Numbered from the stretch's first letter, positions 1 to 9,710 are shown. The stretch: DNA of 64,000 nt from Vibrio panuliri (GCF_009938205.1 NZ_AP019654.1:2756540-2820539), one strand, 5' to 3'. A program made the numbers and translations. Notes: generated from the letters alone by a model not told the origin.

Positions 1-822
1 ACGAAGCAGTAGCGGATAGCTCGCTCTTGCCCCAACGTGAGTCAGCTTACCGAGTCGCCAACCGAACTGCTGTTGTAACTGCGCTAAGAAAGCACAGTCA
101 TCAAGTTCAGTCATGTGCTGTGCAACCTCTGGTCTGACACACCAAACCAATGACATTCTGCCATCACTCATCGGCAGCAAAGCAACCGGGCCTTGTTGAG
201 TGAAACGCTCAAAAGCTTGGCCTTGATGAGGCATTTCAGTCCGAATATTGGCAATCACTGCAACTTGGTTGAAATCATGTTCACGCAGCGCAATACCGAG
301 CTGTTCACAACATGAAGAGATTGCACCATCTGCCGCAACCAGCAATTGGCATTGCAAGGCCACACCGCTTTGAAGTGTCACGATATTATGATCTTGTGTG
401 CGCTCAACTTGCGCGACGGCATCTGGGGTGATCAATTCAATCTGCGGAGAATGCAAAACTTTGTCATGATAGATGCGTCCGACATCCGCCAGCTCAACCA
501 CATAACCAAGTGCTTGAATCCCAAGCTCTCGATGATCGATTTCAGTCATACCAGCATGGGAACGATCCGAAACATGAATGTGTTTTATCGCTGTGGCTAC
601 AGGTTCGATATCATGCCACAAGCCGAACTGGCGCAATATTTGAACCGTACCAAATGAGAGCGCTATCGAGCGAGAATCAAACCCAGGGTGAGCTTGATGG
701 TCAACCGGAAACGGCTCAACAACAGCAACACGTAATTTGCCATTCGACAGCGTATCAAGTGCCAATGCGAGCGTCATACCCGCCATCGCTCCACCAGCAA
801 TTACCACATCAAACTGCTTCAT
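1..822 (-). CDS. ubiH: 2-octaprenyl-6-methoxyphenol hydroxylase UbiH (3' end beyond window)
   Basis: FAD-dependent aromatic hydroxylase of ubiquinone synthesis, acting on the membrane-bound polyprenyl phenol. The visible 274 residues open with the dinucleotide-binding motif GGAMAG (residues 10-15). They continue with the HPGFDSRSIALS block typical of UbiH and the DG motif AADGAIS near residue 178, then a stretch very like E. coli UbiH (ERFTQQGPVALLPMSDGR). The family is about 390 residues long, so roughly the last 115 lie to the left of the window. It starts 13 bases after the end of the upstream YgfB gene, so the two are probably cotranscribed. Known E. coli UbiH resembles this closely; the partner ubiI is not visible. 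Confidence 0.93.
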   Translation of the reverse strand, partial: MKQFDVVIAGGAMAGMTLALALDTLSNGKLRVAVVEPFPVDHQAHPGFDSRSIALSFGTVQILRQFGLWHDIEPVATAIKHIHVSDRSHAGMTEIDHRELGIQALGYVVELADVGRIYHDKVLHSPQIELITPDAVAQVERTQDHNIVTLQSGVALQCQLLVAADGAISSCCEQLGIALREHDFNQVAVIANIRTEMPHQGQAFERFTQQGPVALLPMSDGRMSLVWCVRPEVAQHMTELDDCAFLAQLQQQFGWRLGKLTHVGARASYPLLLR

Positions 823-835
823 CTTTTTAACCCGA

Positions 836-1414
836 TTAATGAATGGTTGGCGCAGACTCTTGCTGAGTTGGTTTTTGACCAAACTCAGCGTGAATGGTCA
901 ACACGCAAACTTTTACGTGTTCAATCACTTGCTCAAGCAGCAAAGCTTGCTCTTGCATGTCATCTTCTTCATCAATACCAAGTTTGGCTATTTCTTCTAA
1001 ATCATTCAGTGCTTCTTTCGCTTGCTTAGACGCTTTCTTGAGGTCGGTCCCTACCAACCCCAGACCTGAAATGAAATGATTCACCCAATCAGCAACACCG
1101 TCAGCCATATCAAACAGAGTGGCGCTCGCCTCTTCATCAGGCAAGAGTAATGACAATTCCATGTCACTACCTGTCACTTCTTTAATCGTAGCATCCAACG
1201 TTTGCTGCGCAAGCGTCAGCGCTTTGTCCGGCCATCCCATACCTTCATTGGTATAGTCAAAAATCAAAGGCTGCCAGCTTTTATCCGTTAAGCTCAGACC
1301 GCCACTTAACATGCCAGTTAGAAGACCGTGAAGCTCAGACGGGTTCACCGCCAAGCCAGCAGACTGCATTTCACTCGCGAAGGTTAAGTAATCGGGAAGG
1401 GTGATGTTACTCAT
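836..1414 (-). CDS. ygfB: YgfB/YecA (UPF0149) family protein
   Basis: Small acidic protein of 192 residues, the usual length for the YgfB family. It is predicted to be alpha-helical and cytoplasmic, with the family's LHGLLTG segment (residues 28-34) and the [13 protein letters not shown] region. The biochemical role of the family is not well defined. It is the first gene of a minus-strand unit with ubiH directly downstream (13-base gap) and is divergent from zapA. In E. coli pepP lies between ygfB and ubiH; here it does not. Start at the ATG at 1414; no better upstream start is visible. Confidence 0.85.
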   Translation of the reverse strand: MSNITLPDYLTFASEMQSAGLAVNPSELHGLLTGMLSGGLSLTDKSWQPLIFDYTNEGMGWPDKALTLAQQTLDATIKEVTGSDMELSLLLPDEEASATLFDMADGVADWVNHFISGLGLVGTDLKKASKQAKEALNDLEEIAKLGIDEEDDMQEQALLLEQVIEHVKVCVLTIHAEFGQKPTQQESAPTIH

Positions 1415-1648
1415 GGATAAACCTAATTTTGCAAAATAATACTCAATCCTACCACTTCAAAGGATAAGCGAAAATGTACATCGCGTTAATAATGAGCGCC
1501 TTTTACACAAATTGCCCAATTACTGTGTGATTGCCCTTTGTTTTCGCTTTGTTGCACGGGAAAGACTTGAATCTTAACAAGGCTTTTTCTATAGTTTCCC
1601 CCTCGGTGATGGTCTGCATTATCACCTTAATTTAAGTGTAGAGTGGAT

Positions 1649-1981
1649 ATGAGTAGCCAAGCGGTAGAAGTTGAAATTTTAGGTAAGTTAACCCGAGTTA
1701 ACTGCCCAGCGGGTCAGGAAGAAGCGCTGCTTCAAGCTGCCAAACGACTGAATGATCGTTTGCAAGATATGACCGACAAGACAAAAGTGACCAATGAGGT
1801 GCATCTGCTGACCATCGCGGCACTGAACTTCTGCTATGACTTGGAAACTCGCGATAACTCAACACATGAACAACAAGAGCTGCAACTGCAACTCAATGAG
1901 CGAATGGAGAAGCTCAACACATCACTTGATGAAGCGCTAAGTAAAGTACAGCCAGGAAAGCCGTCACCAATAGCGGAATAA
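1649..1981 (+). CDS. zapA: Cell division protein ZapA
   Basis: FtsZ-ring associated protein that stabilises and cross-links FtsZ filaments at midcell. The product is 110 residues (E. coli 109) and begins with the ZapA head: VEVEILGKLTRVNCP and a GQEEALLQAAKRLNDRL segment. A long C-terminal helix (about residues 60-105, rich in E, Q and L) should form the tetrameric coiled coil. The ATG at 1649 is preferred over the in-frame GTG at 1643 because it gives the family length and follows a GAG-containing leader. It is followed directly by the 6S RNA gene, the conserved zapA-ssrS-fau arrangement of gammaproteobacteria. Confidence 0.93.
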   Translation: MSSQAVEVEILGKLTRVNCPAGQEEALLQAAKRLNDRLQDMTDKTKVTNEVHLLTIAALNFCYDLETRDNSTHEQQELQLQLNERMEKLNTSLDEALSKVQPGKPSPIAE

Positions 1982-2039
1982 TTTTAACTTGATTGCAGAA
2001 CGACTGGATAAACGAGTTCAGTGTTGTACAATCAAGAAT

Positions 2040-2226
2040 CCAGATTTACCCTGGAGTGTGCGTTAGTGGGATTACGTCCCTGAGCCGATAAGCAATCCTA
2101 AAGGATTAGTACTTGACGGCTATTGAGCAAGCTCGGCATGCACCGAGAAGCCTACGGTCATCATTGCTGATCCGCCTTGAACCAGCTGGTTCAAGGGTCA
2201 AAATCTCCAACGGCACTCTGGGGTAT
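2040..2226 (+). ncRNA. ssrS: 6S RNA
   Basis: Regulatory RNA that mimics an open promoter and sequesters sigma-70 RNA polymerase in stationary phase. Diagnostic segments shared with E. coli 6S RNA are TCCCTGAGCCGATA (2077-2090), the apical GAGCAAGCTCGG region, CCGAGAAGCC (2143-2152), and CCTTGAACC...GGTTCAAGGG (2175-2197). The two ends (ACCCTGGAGTG and CACTCTGGGG) pair to close the long hairpin. It lies between zapA and fau, the conserved position. A -10-like TACAAT at 2027-2032 would start transcription near 2039. Ends are estimated to within a few bases. Confidence 0.9.
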
Positions 2227-2242
2227 CCTTCGATACCCTTTT
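2221..2242 (+). terminator. Hairpin and T-run after 6S RNA
   Basis: GGGTATC-CTTC-GATACCC followed by TTTT. It sits at the 3' end of 6S RNA and 15 bases before the fau start codon, so it could terminate or attenuate 6S-fau readthrough. Confidence 0.6.
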
Positions 2243-2257
2243 AATTTGGGTATCTGC

Positions 2258-2845
2258 ATGAATCTCTCAAGACAAGAATTTCGCCAGCAAATTCGCCAAC
2301 TCAGACAACAACTCTCCCCACAGTTTCAACAGCAATCGGGCGCTCAACTGGTCGAACAATTTTCTACTTTGCCAGAACTGTCCAACGCACAACATATTGC
2401 CCTCTATTTAAGTGCTGATGGCGAAGTGGATACCCAACCACTCATCAAGTGGCTATGGCAACAAGGCAAACAGGTCTATCTACCCGTTATTCATCCTTTT
2501 TCTAAAGGTCATCTACTTTTTCTTCATTACCAAGCCAATACTGAAATGGTATTGAATCAATACCGAATTCTTGAACCTAAGCTCAAACAGTACTTAATCC
2601 AACCAGTGCATAAACTCGATATCATTTGCACACCTTTAGTTGCCTTTGATTCAACGGGGCATCGCCTTGGAATGGGCGGGGGATATTATGATCGCACCTT
2701 AGAGACTTGGTTTCAGAGTGGTCAGGGAGCCAAACCCATCGGCTTGGCGCACGACTGTCAGCATGTCAGTCGTTTACCCATCGAATCATGGGATGTACCA
2801 CTACCAAAAATAGTGACACCGAGCAGGATATGGCTCTGGGAATGA
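2258..2845 (+). CDS. fau: 5-formyltetrahydrofolate cyclo-ligase
   Basis: Converts 5-formyl-THF plus ATP to 5,10-methenyl-THF, returning a storage folate to one-carbon metabolism. The 195-residue product carries the family's ATP/folate signature LGMGGGYYDRTLE (residues 137-149) and the C-terminal region leading to PLPKIVTP. The ATG at 2258 is chosen because the longer reading frame (from 2177) would run back through the 6S RNA gene. It is the E. coli ygfA equivalent and is probably expressed in part by readthrough from ssrS. Confidence 0.92.
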   Translation: MNLSRQEFRQQIRQLRQQLSPQFQQQSGAQLVEQFSTLPELSNAQHIALYLSADGEVDTQPLIKWLWQQGKQVYLPVIHPFSKGHLLFLHYQANTEMVLNQYRILEPKLKQYLIQPVHKLDIICTPLVAFDSTGHRLGMGGGYYDRTLETWFQSGQGAKPIGLAHDCQHVSRLPIESWDVPLPKIVTPSRIWLWE

Positions 2846-2897
2846 TATATAATCCCGCGCGCAAACGTTAACTATTCCATCCAGTTAGGAGATGAGC

Positions 2898-3554
2898 ATG
2901 ACTCAAGATGAAATGAAAAAAGAAGCGGCTTGGGCGGCGCTTAAGTATGTAGAGCGAGACAGCATTGTAGGCGTAGGTACGGGCTCGACAGTCAATCACT
3001 TCATCGACGCACTGGGTTCAATCAAAGATGACATCAAAGGTGCAGTATCAAGCTCAGAGGCTTCCACGCAGCGTCTCATCGATCTCGGTATCGAAGTATT
3101 TGATTGTAACGATGTAATGAAGCTTGATATCTATGTTGATGGTGCAGATGAAATAAACGCACATCGCGATATGATTAAAGGCGGCGGTGCAGCATTGACG
3201 CGCGAGAAAATTGTCGCAGCTATTGCCGATAAATTTATCTGTATCGTTGATGACACTAAAGCTGTCGATATTCTTGGTCAGTTCCCACTACCAGTGGAAG
3301 TGATTCCTATGGCGCGCTCATACGTTGGCCGCGAACTGGTAAAACTGGGTGGCGATCCTGCATACCGTGAAGGTGTTATCACTGACAACGGCAACGTGAT
3401 CCTTGATGTGCATAATATGGAAATCGTCAATCCAAAAGAGATGGAACGTGCCATTAACGCCATCCCTGGTGTTGTGACTGTTGGTCTATTTGCAGCTCGT
3501 GGGGCTGACGTCGTGATTACAGGCACACCAAACGGTGCAAAAATCGAAGAATAG
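2898..3554 (+). CDS. rpiA: Ribose-5-phosphate isomerase A
   Basis: Interconverts ribose 5-phosphate and ribulose 5-phosphate in the pentose phosphate pathway. The 218 residues (E. coli 219) contain the substrate-binding GVGTGST motif (residues 25-31), the catalytic DGADEIN block near residue 85 and [11 protein letters not shown] near 99. The ATG at 2898 lies six bases after AGGAG (2887-2891), and the protein then starts [10 protein letters not shown] like E. coli RpiA. The ATG at 2892 touches the Shine-Dalgarno sequence and is less likely. A terminator hairpin follows at 3641, so it is likely monocistronic. Confidence 0.95.
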   Translation: MTQDEMKKEAAWAALKYVERDSIVGVGTGSTVNHFIDALGSIKDDIKGAVSSSEASTQRLIDLGIEVFDCNDVMKLDIYVDGADEINAHRDMIKGGGAALTREKIVAAIADKFICIVDDTKAVDILGQFPLPVEVIPMARSYVGRELVKLGGDPAYREGVITDNGNVILDVHNMEIVNPKEMERAINAIPGVVTVGLFAARGADVVITGTPNGAKIEE

Positions 3555-3640
3555 TAGAACTAACGTCGCGCCTTAACTCACCCCATTTCTAGCACTGAGT
3601 TAAGGCAAATTTGACGGTTATATTTCTGTTATTTCATTAC

Positions 3641-3672
3641 AAGCGGCTCAGCAATGAGCCGCTTTTGTCTTT
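3641..3672 (+). terminator. rpiA terminator
   Basis: AAGCGGCTCA-GCAA-TGAGCCGCTTTT, a nine-base GC-rich stem with a four-base loop and a T-rich tail, about 90 bases after the rpiA stop. Confidence 0.8.
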
Positions 3673-3758
3673 TATTCGCTTAAAAATTATTCTTTATTCC
3701 GTAATTTTCTTACCCAAATTAATTTTTTTTTGTTAACTTAATGAGCAGAAGACGCACA

Positions 3759-3836
3759 ATGAAAACGTTTGCGCTCAATAAAAGCGGTTGTTCAACGTTC
3801 TGTTTTGACCCTTTTAAAGCCATGTGCGCCAGTTAA
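3759..3836 (+). CDS. Candidate 25-residue leader peptide upstream of serA
   Basis: A small open reading frame in the untranslated region between the rpiA terminator and serA. It encodes MKTFALNKSGCSTFCFDPFK followed by AMCAS. Three of the 25 residues are Ser and three are Cys, and it ends 32 bases before the serA start. An in-frame ATG at 3741 would extend it by six residues (MSRRRT). I see no strong Shine-Dalgarno sequence and no clear terminator/antiterminator pair. A serine- and cysteine-rich reading frame just ahead of the first serine-synthesis gene would fit translational or attenuation control; this is inference. Confidence 0.4.
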   Translation: MKTFALNKSGCSTFCFDPFKAMCAS

Positions 3837-3868
3837 GCCCCCTTTCCCCCATTTTAAGGACGAAAATA

Positions 3869-5098
3869 ATGGCCAAAGTTTCACTGGAAAAAGAGAAAAT
3901 AAAAATACTGTTGTTAGAAGGTCTCCACCCTTCTTCTGTCGAAGTACTACAGGCAGCGGGTTATACCAACATCGAATACCACAAAGGCTCCTTATCGGAA
4001 GAAGAGCTGTTAGAAGCGGTTAAAGATGCGCATTTCATCGGTATACGCTCACGCACAAACTTATCCCAGCAAGTAATCGATGCGGCTGAGAAGCTGGTCG
4101 CGATTGGTTGTTTCTGTATCGGTACCAATCAGGTTGATCTCAATGCTGCAGCGGTACGCGGTATTCCAGTGTTTAACGCACCATTTTCCAACACCCGTAG
4201 CGTGGCGGAGCTGGTTCTCGGTCAAATCCTACTGCTACTCCGAGGTATTCCTGAAAAGAATGCCCTTGCTCATCGAGGCATTTGGAAGAAGAGTGCCGAT
4301 AACTCTTACGAAGCACGCGGCAAACGCTTAGGTATTGTTGGCTACGGCCATATTGGTACTCAATTGGGTATCATCGCAGAAAACCTAGGGATGCGAGTTT
4401 ACTACTACGATATTGAAAACAAACTCTCGCTAGGCAACGCAACACAAATTGCGACGATGAGTGAATTACTCAATAAATGTGATGTTATCTCGCTGCATGT
4501 TCCAGAAACGCCTGAGACCAAAAACATGATGGGCGCGGACGAGTTTGCTCGTATGAAGCCTGGCGCCATTTTCATCAATGCCGCTCGTGGTACAGTGGTC
4601 GATATTGAGGCGCTATGCCATTCATTAGAGGCCGGCCATATTTCTGGCGCAGCCGTTGATGTATTCCCGACAGAGCCAAAGACTAATGCCGATCCATTTG
4701 AGTCGCCTCTGCAGAAATACGACAATGTACTGCTAACACCACACGTAGGTGGTTCAACACAAGAAGCCCAAGAAAACATTGGTGTTGAAGTGGCGGGTAA
4801 GCTGGCGAAGTACTCGGATAATGGCTCAACCTTATCGAGCGTTAACTTCCCAGAAGTTGCACTTCCAGAGCATCGTGATTGCTCGCGCTTGCTGCATATT
4901 CACCAAAACCGCCCTGGCATCTTGACGCAAATTAACACCATCTTCGCTGAAGAAGGGATTAACATTGCGGGTCAGTATCTACAAACTGCAGCGGACATTG
5001 GTTATGTTGTGATTGACGTAGAGACTGAGCGCTCTAAAGAAGCCTTAGAGAAGCTAAAAGGTATCGAAGGCACAATTCGAGCACGTATCCTGCACTAA
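3869..5098 (+). CDS. serA: D-3-phosphoglycerate dehydrogenase
   Basis: First step of serine synthesis: oxidises 3-phosphoglycerate with NAD. The product is 409 residues (E. coli 410) and nearly colinear with the E. coli enzyme. It has the N-terminal MAKVSLEKEKIK, the NAD motif GYGHIGTQLG near residue 158, catalytic-domain blocks NAARGTVVD and LLTPHVGGSTQEAQENIG, and a C-terminal ACT domain from about residue 335 (LLHIHQNRPGILTQIN) that binds serine for feedback inhibition. The ATG at 3869 follows AAGGA at 3856-3860 and reproduces the family N-terminus. A bidirectional terminator separates it from the convergent ilvH. Confidence 0.96.
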   Translation: MAKVSLEKEKIKILLLEGLHPSSVEVLQAAGYTNIEYHKGSLSEEELLEAVKDAHFIGIRSRTNLSQQVIDAAEKLVAIGCFCIGTNQVDLNAAAVRGIPVFNAPFSNTRSVAELVLGQILLLLRGIPEKNALAHRGIWKKSADNSYEARGKRLGIVGYGHIGTQLGIIAENLGMRVYYYDIENKLSLGNATQIATMSELLNKCDVISLHVPETPETKNMMGADEFARMKPGAIFINAARGTVVDIEALCHSLEAGHISGAAVDVFPTEPKTNADPFESPLQKYDNVLLTPHVGGSTQEAQENIGVEVAGKLAKYSDNGSTLSSVNFPEVALPEHRDCSRLLHIHQNRPGILTQINTIFAEEGINIAGQYLQTAADIGYVVIDVETERSKEALEKLKGIEGTIRARILH

Positions 5099-5120
5099 GC
5101 TTTATGCTAAAGATAACAGT

Positions 5121-5150
5121 AAAAACCACCGCGATTGCGGTGGTTTTTTA
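5121..5150. terminator. Bidirectional terminator between serA and ilvH
   Basis: AAAACCACCGC-GATT-GCGGTGGTTTT with A-run on one side and T-run on the other, placed between two convergent genes. Confidence 0.85.
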
Positions 5151-5168
5151 TTTCAGTCTTGTGGCAGG

Positions 5169-5663
5169 TTAGGGCTTTAATGCCCGCTCACCGCGCGCAA
5201 TCCCAACGACGCCACTGCGTGCCACTTCAAGCACATCCGTCACTTCAGACAATGCTTGGATAAAGGCGTCCAGCTTTTCTCCCGTCCCTGTTAACTGCAC
5301 CGTATATTGCGCCGCAGTGACATCAACGATCTGTCCACGGAAAATATCAGCGGTTCGTTTCACTTCGGCTCGCGCAAAACCACTTGCTTTGACTTTCACC
5401 AACAGCAATTCACGCTCAATATGCTCAAGCTCTGTGACCTCTTGAACTTTCAGTACATCAATTAACTTATGCAGTTGCTTTTGGATCTGCTCTAACTCCA
5501 TGTCGTCAGAGATAGTAGTGATATTGAGTCGCGACAGTGTTCCATCGTCCGTCGGTGATACCGTCAAAGATTCGATGTTATAGCCGCGCTGAGAAAACAA
5601 CCCAACCACGCGAGACAGGGCGCCCGGTTGGTTTTCCAATAGTAATGAAATGATATGTCTCAT
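5169..5663 (-). CDS. ilvH: Acetolactate synthase small (regulatory) subunit
   Basis: Regulatory subunit of acetohydroxyacid synthase III, binding valine and stimulating the catalytic subunit in branched-chain amino acid synthesis. The 164 residues (E. coli IlvH 163) begin MRHIISLLLENQPGALSRVV, an N-terminal ACT domain with the valine-site GALSRV. The second half is the family C-terminal domain. One base separates its ATG from the stop codon of ilvI, so the subunits are translationally coupled. Confidence 0.95.
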   Translation of the reverse strand: MRHIISLLLENQPGALSRVVGLFSQRGYNIESLTVSPTDDGTLSRLNITTISDDMELEQIQKQLHKLIDVLKVQEVTELEHIERELLLVKVKASGFARAEVKRTADIFRGQIVDVTAAQYTVQLTGTGEKLDAFIQALSEVTDVLEVARSGVVGIARGERALKP

Positions 5664-5664
5664 G

Positions 5665-7389
5665 TTAGGTACGCTCCGTCTTGCTTAGCCACATCTTATC
5701 CATCCCTTCGCCTTTAATTTGCATAGGGTAGACATGCTCTGTTTCATCAACATTGATATCAACAAATACCAAACGATCTTTCATCTCAAGAGCTTGCTTT
5801 AGCCCAGCCTCAAGTTGATCCGGAGTCTCGATGCGAATACCCACATGGCCATACGCTTCTGCTATCGCAGCAAAATCCGGTACGGAACTCATGTATGAGT
5901 TGGAGTGGCGACCTTGGTAAATAATATCTTGCCACTGTTTGACCATTCCTAAGAATCGGTTGTTCAAATTGATAATCTTGACCGGAATATCGTATTGCAT
6001 CGCGGTCGACAATTCTTGAATGTTCATTTGAATGCTGCCGTCACCGGTGACCACCACCACCTCTTCATCAGGCTTAGCAAACTTAACGCCCATCCCCGCT
6101 GGCAAACCGAATCCCATTGTGCCTAAGCCACCTGAGTTGATCCAACGACGAGGCTTATTGAATGGATAATACAGCGCTGCGAACATCTGATGCTGGCCCA
6201 CGTCGGAGGCCACATAAGCGTCCCCATTAGTAAGCTTGTGCAAAGTTTCAATCACTTGCTGCGGCTTAATTCGTTCAGATGACGTGTCATAACTCAAACA
6301 CTGCCTGTCTCGCCACGTTTGGATTTCATCCCACCAACGATTCAATGCCGATTCGTCATTACTTCCCCCTTGCTCCACCAGCAAATTCACCATAGCCTCT
6401 AGCACCTTATCGGCTGAGCCAACAATGGGAAGATCCGCTTTGACGTTTTTGGAGATCGAGGAAGGATCGATATCGATGTGCATGATCCGCGCGTTAGGGC
6501 AATATTTCTCTAGGTTATTGGTCGTCCGATCATCAAAACGGACACCGACACCAAAGATTAGGTCGGCATCATGCATTGCCATATTGGCTTCATAGGTGCC
6601 GTGCATCCCCAGCATACCTAATGAGTTTTTATGTGTCCCAGGGAAAGCACCTAACCCCATCAAGGTACTGACCACTGGCAAATTCAGTGTTTCAGCCAAC
6701 TTCAGCAACGGTTGATCGGCTTCAGAAATCACCGCTCCGCCACCGACATAAAGCACGGGTTTTTTCGCTTCTAGCAGCGCTTTTAGCGCCTTTTTGATCT
6801 GCCCTTTATGTCCGCTTGTTGTCGGCTTGTATGAGCGCATTGAGATGGTTTCAGGGTACTTATATGGCAACTTCACCAACGGGTTCATCACATCCTTTGG
6901 CAAGTCAATCACTACCGGCCCTGGACGACCTGTCGTTGCAATGTAAAAGGCTTTTTTAACCGTTTCAGGAATGTCTTCTGCTTTTTTGACCAAAAAACTG
7001 TGTTTTACCACCGGTCGAGAAACCCCAACGATATCGCACTCTTGAAAAGCATCGTTACCTATCAAGTTGTTTGGTACGTTGCCAGAAATCACGATCATTG
7101 GGATGGAATCCATATACGCCGTCGCGATACCCGTAATGGTATTGGTTGCGCCAGGGCCAGAGCAGACCAGTACGACTCCCGGCTTACCCGTCGCTCGAGC
7201 GTATCCATCCGCCATATGCGTCGCGGCTTGCTCATGACGAACTAAGACATGTTTGATTTGATCGGTTTTTGCATGAAGCGCATCATAAATATCCAAAACG
7301 GAGCCGCCTGGATAACCAAAAATTTGCTCAACGCCTTCTTCGATAAGAGATTGCACCACCATCTCATTACCGGACAACATCGCTGCCAT
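5665..7389 (-). CDS. ilvI: Acetolactate synthase large (catalytic) subunit
   Basis: Thiamine-diphosphate enzyme that condenses two pyruvates, or pyruvate and 2-oxobutyrate, at the entry of valine, leucine and isoleucine synthesis. The product is 574 residues, as in E. coli IlvI. Visible are the N-terminal [15 protein letters not shown], the catalytic-Glu segment [19 protein letters not shown], a central FAD/DHS-like domain, and the TPP motif GDGSIQMN...NNRFLGMV near residue 445. The start ATG follows AAGGAG. It is the first gene of ilvI-ilvH. About 320 bases of leader precede it but no leucine/valine leader peptide is evident, in line with E. coli ilvIH, which is controlled by Lrp rather than attenuation. 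Confidence 0.96.
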   Translation of the reverse strand: MAAMLSGNEMVVQSLIEEGVEQIFGYPGGSVLDIYDALHAKTDQIKHVLVRHEQAATHMADGYARATGKPGVVLVCSGPGATNTITGIATAYMDSIPMIVISGNVPNNLIGNDAFQECDIVGVSRPVVKHSFLVKKAEDIPETVKKAFYIATTGRPGPVVIDLPKDVMNPLVKLPYKYPETISMRSYKPTTSGHKGQIKKALKALLEAKKPVLYVGGGAVISEADQPLLKLAETLNLPVVSTLMGLGAFPGTHKNSLGMLGMHGTYEANMAMHDADLIFGVGVRFDDRTTNNLEKYCPNARIMHIDIDPSSISKNVKADLPIVGSADKVLEAMVNLLVEQGGSNDESALNRWWDEIQTWRDRQCLSYDTSSERIKPQQVIETLHKLTNGDAYVASDVGQHQMFAALYYPFNKPRRWINSGGLGTMGFGLPAGMGVKFAKPDEEVVVVTGDGSIQMNIQELSTAMQYDIPVKIINLNNRFLGMVKQWQDIIYQGRHSNSYMSSVPDFAAIAEAYGHVGIRIETPDQLEAGLKQALEMKDRLVFVDINVDETEHVYPMQIKGEGMDKMWLSKTERT

Positions 7390-7708
7390 ATTGTTCTCCT
7401 TATCTGCTCGCAGCCTATTTGGTCAAATGGCTGTGCAGTTGTCACATAGTCTAGGGCTTACTTTTAGCCTAATAGAAAGACTTCCACTTCTTCTCTATGC
7501 CTTGCGTTCGGTCATAACAAAACACAAGATACGGCAACAAATGTAACGTTTTATTTTCAAAGATGCTATTGCGACCTTTCTCCCAATCCCCATACAATTC
7601 TGAAAAACAACGACCAAGCAGTTTAACAACAAGAGTTACACCTCACTGTTAGCATCAAATGACAAAAATCCCGACAAAAAAGGCGGATAATTTTTCACCA
7701 CCTCTGTG
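7390..7708. promoter_or_regulatory. Upstream region of ilvIH
   Basis: About 320 bases between the ilvI start and the terminator of the upstream acyl-CoA synthetase gene. It must hold the ilvIH promoter. It has runs of A and T but no certain operator; Lrp sites are too degenerate to call by eye. AAGGAG lies just before the ilvI ATG. Confidence 0.5.
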
Positions 7709-7746
7709 GCAAAAAAAATCCCCGCATACCAATGCGGGGACTTGTC
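7709..7746 (-). terminator. Terminator of the acyl-CoA synthetase gene
   Basis: On the minus strand TCCCCGCAT-TGGT-ATGCGGGGA followed by a run of eight T. It lies just after the stop codon of the upstream synthetase gene (7769). Confidence 0.88.
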
Positions 7747-7768
7747 TGGTCAGAAATAACGGCAAGCG

Positions 7769-9577
7769 TTATTTATTACCGTGCTTGTCGTCGTACATCT
7801 CTTCGATTTCATTTTGATACTTATCGTGGATTACTTTACGACGTAGCTTCTGAGTTGGCGTTAATTCACCATCATCCATGGAGAACGCTTTTGGCAGCAA
7901 TTTGAACTTCTTCACCTGCTCAAACTTAGCCAGTTCTTTCTGTAGTTCATTAACTCGCTTCTCAAGCATCTCAATAATTTGATTGTGCTTAATCAACTCA
8001 ACACGGTCATGGTATTTGATATTCAGCTCTTTGGCATACTCTTCCAAGCTGTCGTAACAAGGCACTATCAGCGCAGATACAAACTTACGAGTATCGGCGA
8101 TAACCGCAATCTGCTCGATAAAATGGTCTTTACCGATCGTGCCTTCCACCATTTGCGGTGCAATGTACTTGCCGTTTGACGTTTTCATCAGCTCTTTAAT
8201 GCGATCAGTAATAAATAGGTTACCGTTCTCATCAATATGACCTGCATCGCCAGTTTTTAAGAAACCGTGTTCATCGAAAGTCTCAGCGGTTTCCTTTGGC
8301 ATTTTGTAGTAGCCACGCATAACCATTGGACCACGAACCAAAATTTCATTGTCTTGACCAATCTTAACTTGTGCGCCCGGCATCGACATACCGATCGAAT
8401 CTGGGTTAAAACATTTATCGTCCCAACATGAGATTGTGGCGGTGGTTTCTGTCATACCGTAGCCAAGTTTGACGTTGATACCCAATGCATGGAAGAAGCG
8501 ACCGATAGTCTCATCAAGCTTAGCTCCGCCACATGGCATAAAGTTAATACGACCGCCCAACAAGGCACGCAGCTTTGACAACACCAATTTATCCGCCAAC
8601 TTATGGGCACGTTTAAGCATAAATGATGGTTTGTGCCCTTCTTGATGACACACCGCCATTTTCGCCCCCATGTTTACTGCCCAAGTGAACATCACCTTAC
8701 GCATAAACGGTGCTTTAGCGACCTTTTCATGAATCGCTGAGAAAATCTTCTCGTAGAAACGAGGAACCGCACACATCACTGTTGGACGCACTTCACTTAA
8801 AGCATCGCGAACCTGCATGGTGTCTTGTAGGTAGCAGTTAGTGGCACCTTTATACAGAACGTAAAAAGTCCATGCACGCTCAAACACATGAGAAAGTGGC
8901 AGAAAACATAGCGAAACATCTTGCTGAGATAAACTTAAGCGTTCATCGTGACCTTGCAACTGTGCGCCAATGTTAGCGTAATCCAGCATCACCCCTTTCG
9001 GTTGCCCTGTCGTGCCCGAGGTGTAAATCAATGTGAAAAGATCATCGAAATTTGCATCAGCGAGTCGCTGTTCAAATTCAGCTCGATACTCATCATTACC
9101 TTTGGCAATAAAGTCATCCCAAGTAAGTGCAAACTCGCAATCACCAAAGTCGATGTCATTAGACATTGCCACTACAAGTTCTAGCTCTTCACACTGCTCA
9201 AAAATCGAAGCTGCTGCATCAAACTGAGACTGCTCACCAACGAACAGCACTTTGACATCCGCATTTTGCAAAATATAAGCAGATTGAGCGGCCGTGTTGG
9301 TTGGGTAGATAGGAACTGTCACACCACGCAATTGCATTGCGGCGATATCCGCAATAGTCCACTGTGGCATGTTATTAGAGAAAATCCCTATCTTGTCTTG
9401 GACTCTCAATCCCTGAGCCAATAATGCAAGGGACACAGCATCCACTTGCTGACCAAATTGCGCCCAACTCATGCCTTGCCACAAACCTTCAACTTTGTGT
9501 TTTAGTGCAGTACGTTGGTTACCTTTTGCAATTTGCTCGCGAATTCGTTTAACGATGTGAAAATCTAAATTGGCCAT
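7769..9577 (-). CDS. AMP-dependent long-chain acyl-CoA synthetase (FAA1-like)
   Basis: Activates a carboxylic acid, probably a long-chain fatty acid, to acyl-CoA via acyl-AMP. The 602-residue product has the AMP-binding signature [14 protein letters not shown], the adenylate motif [12 protein letters not shown], and the [21 protein letters not shown] hinge region with the core Lys of [11 protein letters not shown]. It belongs to the FAA1/COG1022 type, not the E. coli FadD type. The ATG at 9577 follows AAGGTAGAAAAG and starts [12 protein letters not shown]. The longer frame to 9664 is unlikely because it lacks a ribosome site. The true acyl substrate is not visible. Confidence 0.85.
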   Translation of the reverse strand: MANLDFHIVKRIREQIAKGNQRTALKHKVEGLWQGMSWAQFGQQVDAVSLALLAQGLRVQDKIGIFSNNMPQWTIADIAAMQLRGVTVPIYPTNTAAQSAYILQNADVKVLFVGEQSQFDAAASIFEQCEELELVVAMSNDIDFGDCEFALTWDDFIAKGNDEYRAEFEQRLADANFDDLFTLIYTSGTTGQPKGVMLDYANIGAQLQGHDERLSLSQQDVSLCFLPLSHVFERAWTFYVLYKGATNCYLQDTMQVRDALSEVRPTVMCAVPRFYEKIFSAIHEKVAKAPFMRKVMFTWAVNMGAKMAVCHQEGHKPSFMLKRAHKLADKLVLSKLRALLGGRINFMPCGGAKLDETIGRFFHALGINVKLGYGMTETTATISCWDDKCFNPDSIGMSMPGAQVKIGQDNEILVRGPMVMRGYYKMPKETAETFDEHGFLKTGDAGHIDENGNLFITDRIKELMKTSNGKYIAPQMVEGTIGKDHFIEQIAVIADTRKFVSALIVPCYDSLEEYAKELNIKYHDRVELIKHNQIIEMLEKRVNELQKELAKFEQVKKFKLLPKAFSMDDGELTPTQKLRRKVIHDKYQNEIEEMYDDKHGNK

Positions 9578-9673
9578 CTTTTCTACCTTTAAGCTTACAC
9601 CTGTAAGCCTTTTTGCGCGCACAGTGTACATTTCAAGCAAAAAAAGGCAACTGACACGTATCAAACTTATACG

Positions 9674-9710
9674 AAAAAGCCCCGAAGAGATGACTCATTC
9701 GAGGCTTTTA
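9674..9710 (-). terminator. leuO terminator
   Basis: Inverted repeat AAAAAGCCCCGA...TCGAGGCTTTT with a 13-base loop, about 90 bases after the leuO stop. It has T-runs on both strands. Confidence 0.65.

Noticed and set aside
2177..2257. Longer start for fau
   Set aside because: The extension would be translated from inside 6S RNA and has no family match; the ATG at 2258 gives the normal length.
7242..7445. 67-residue frame upstream of ilvI
   Set aside because: It overlaps ilvI out of frame, contains no branched-chain codon cluster and is not followed by an attenuator, so it is not a leader peptide.
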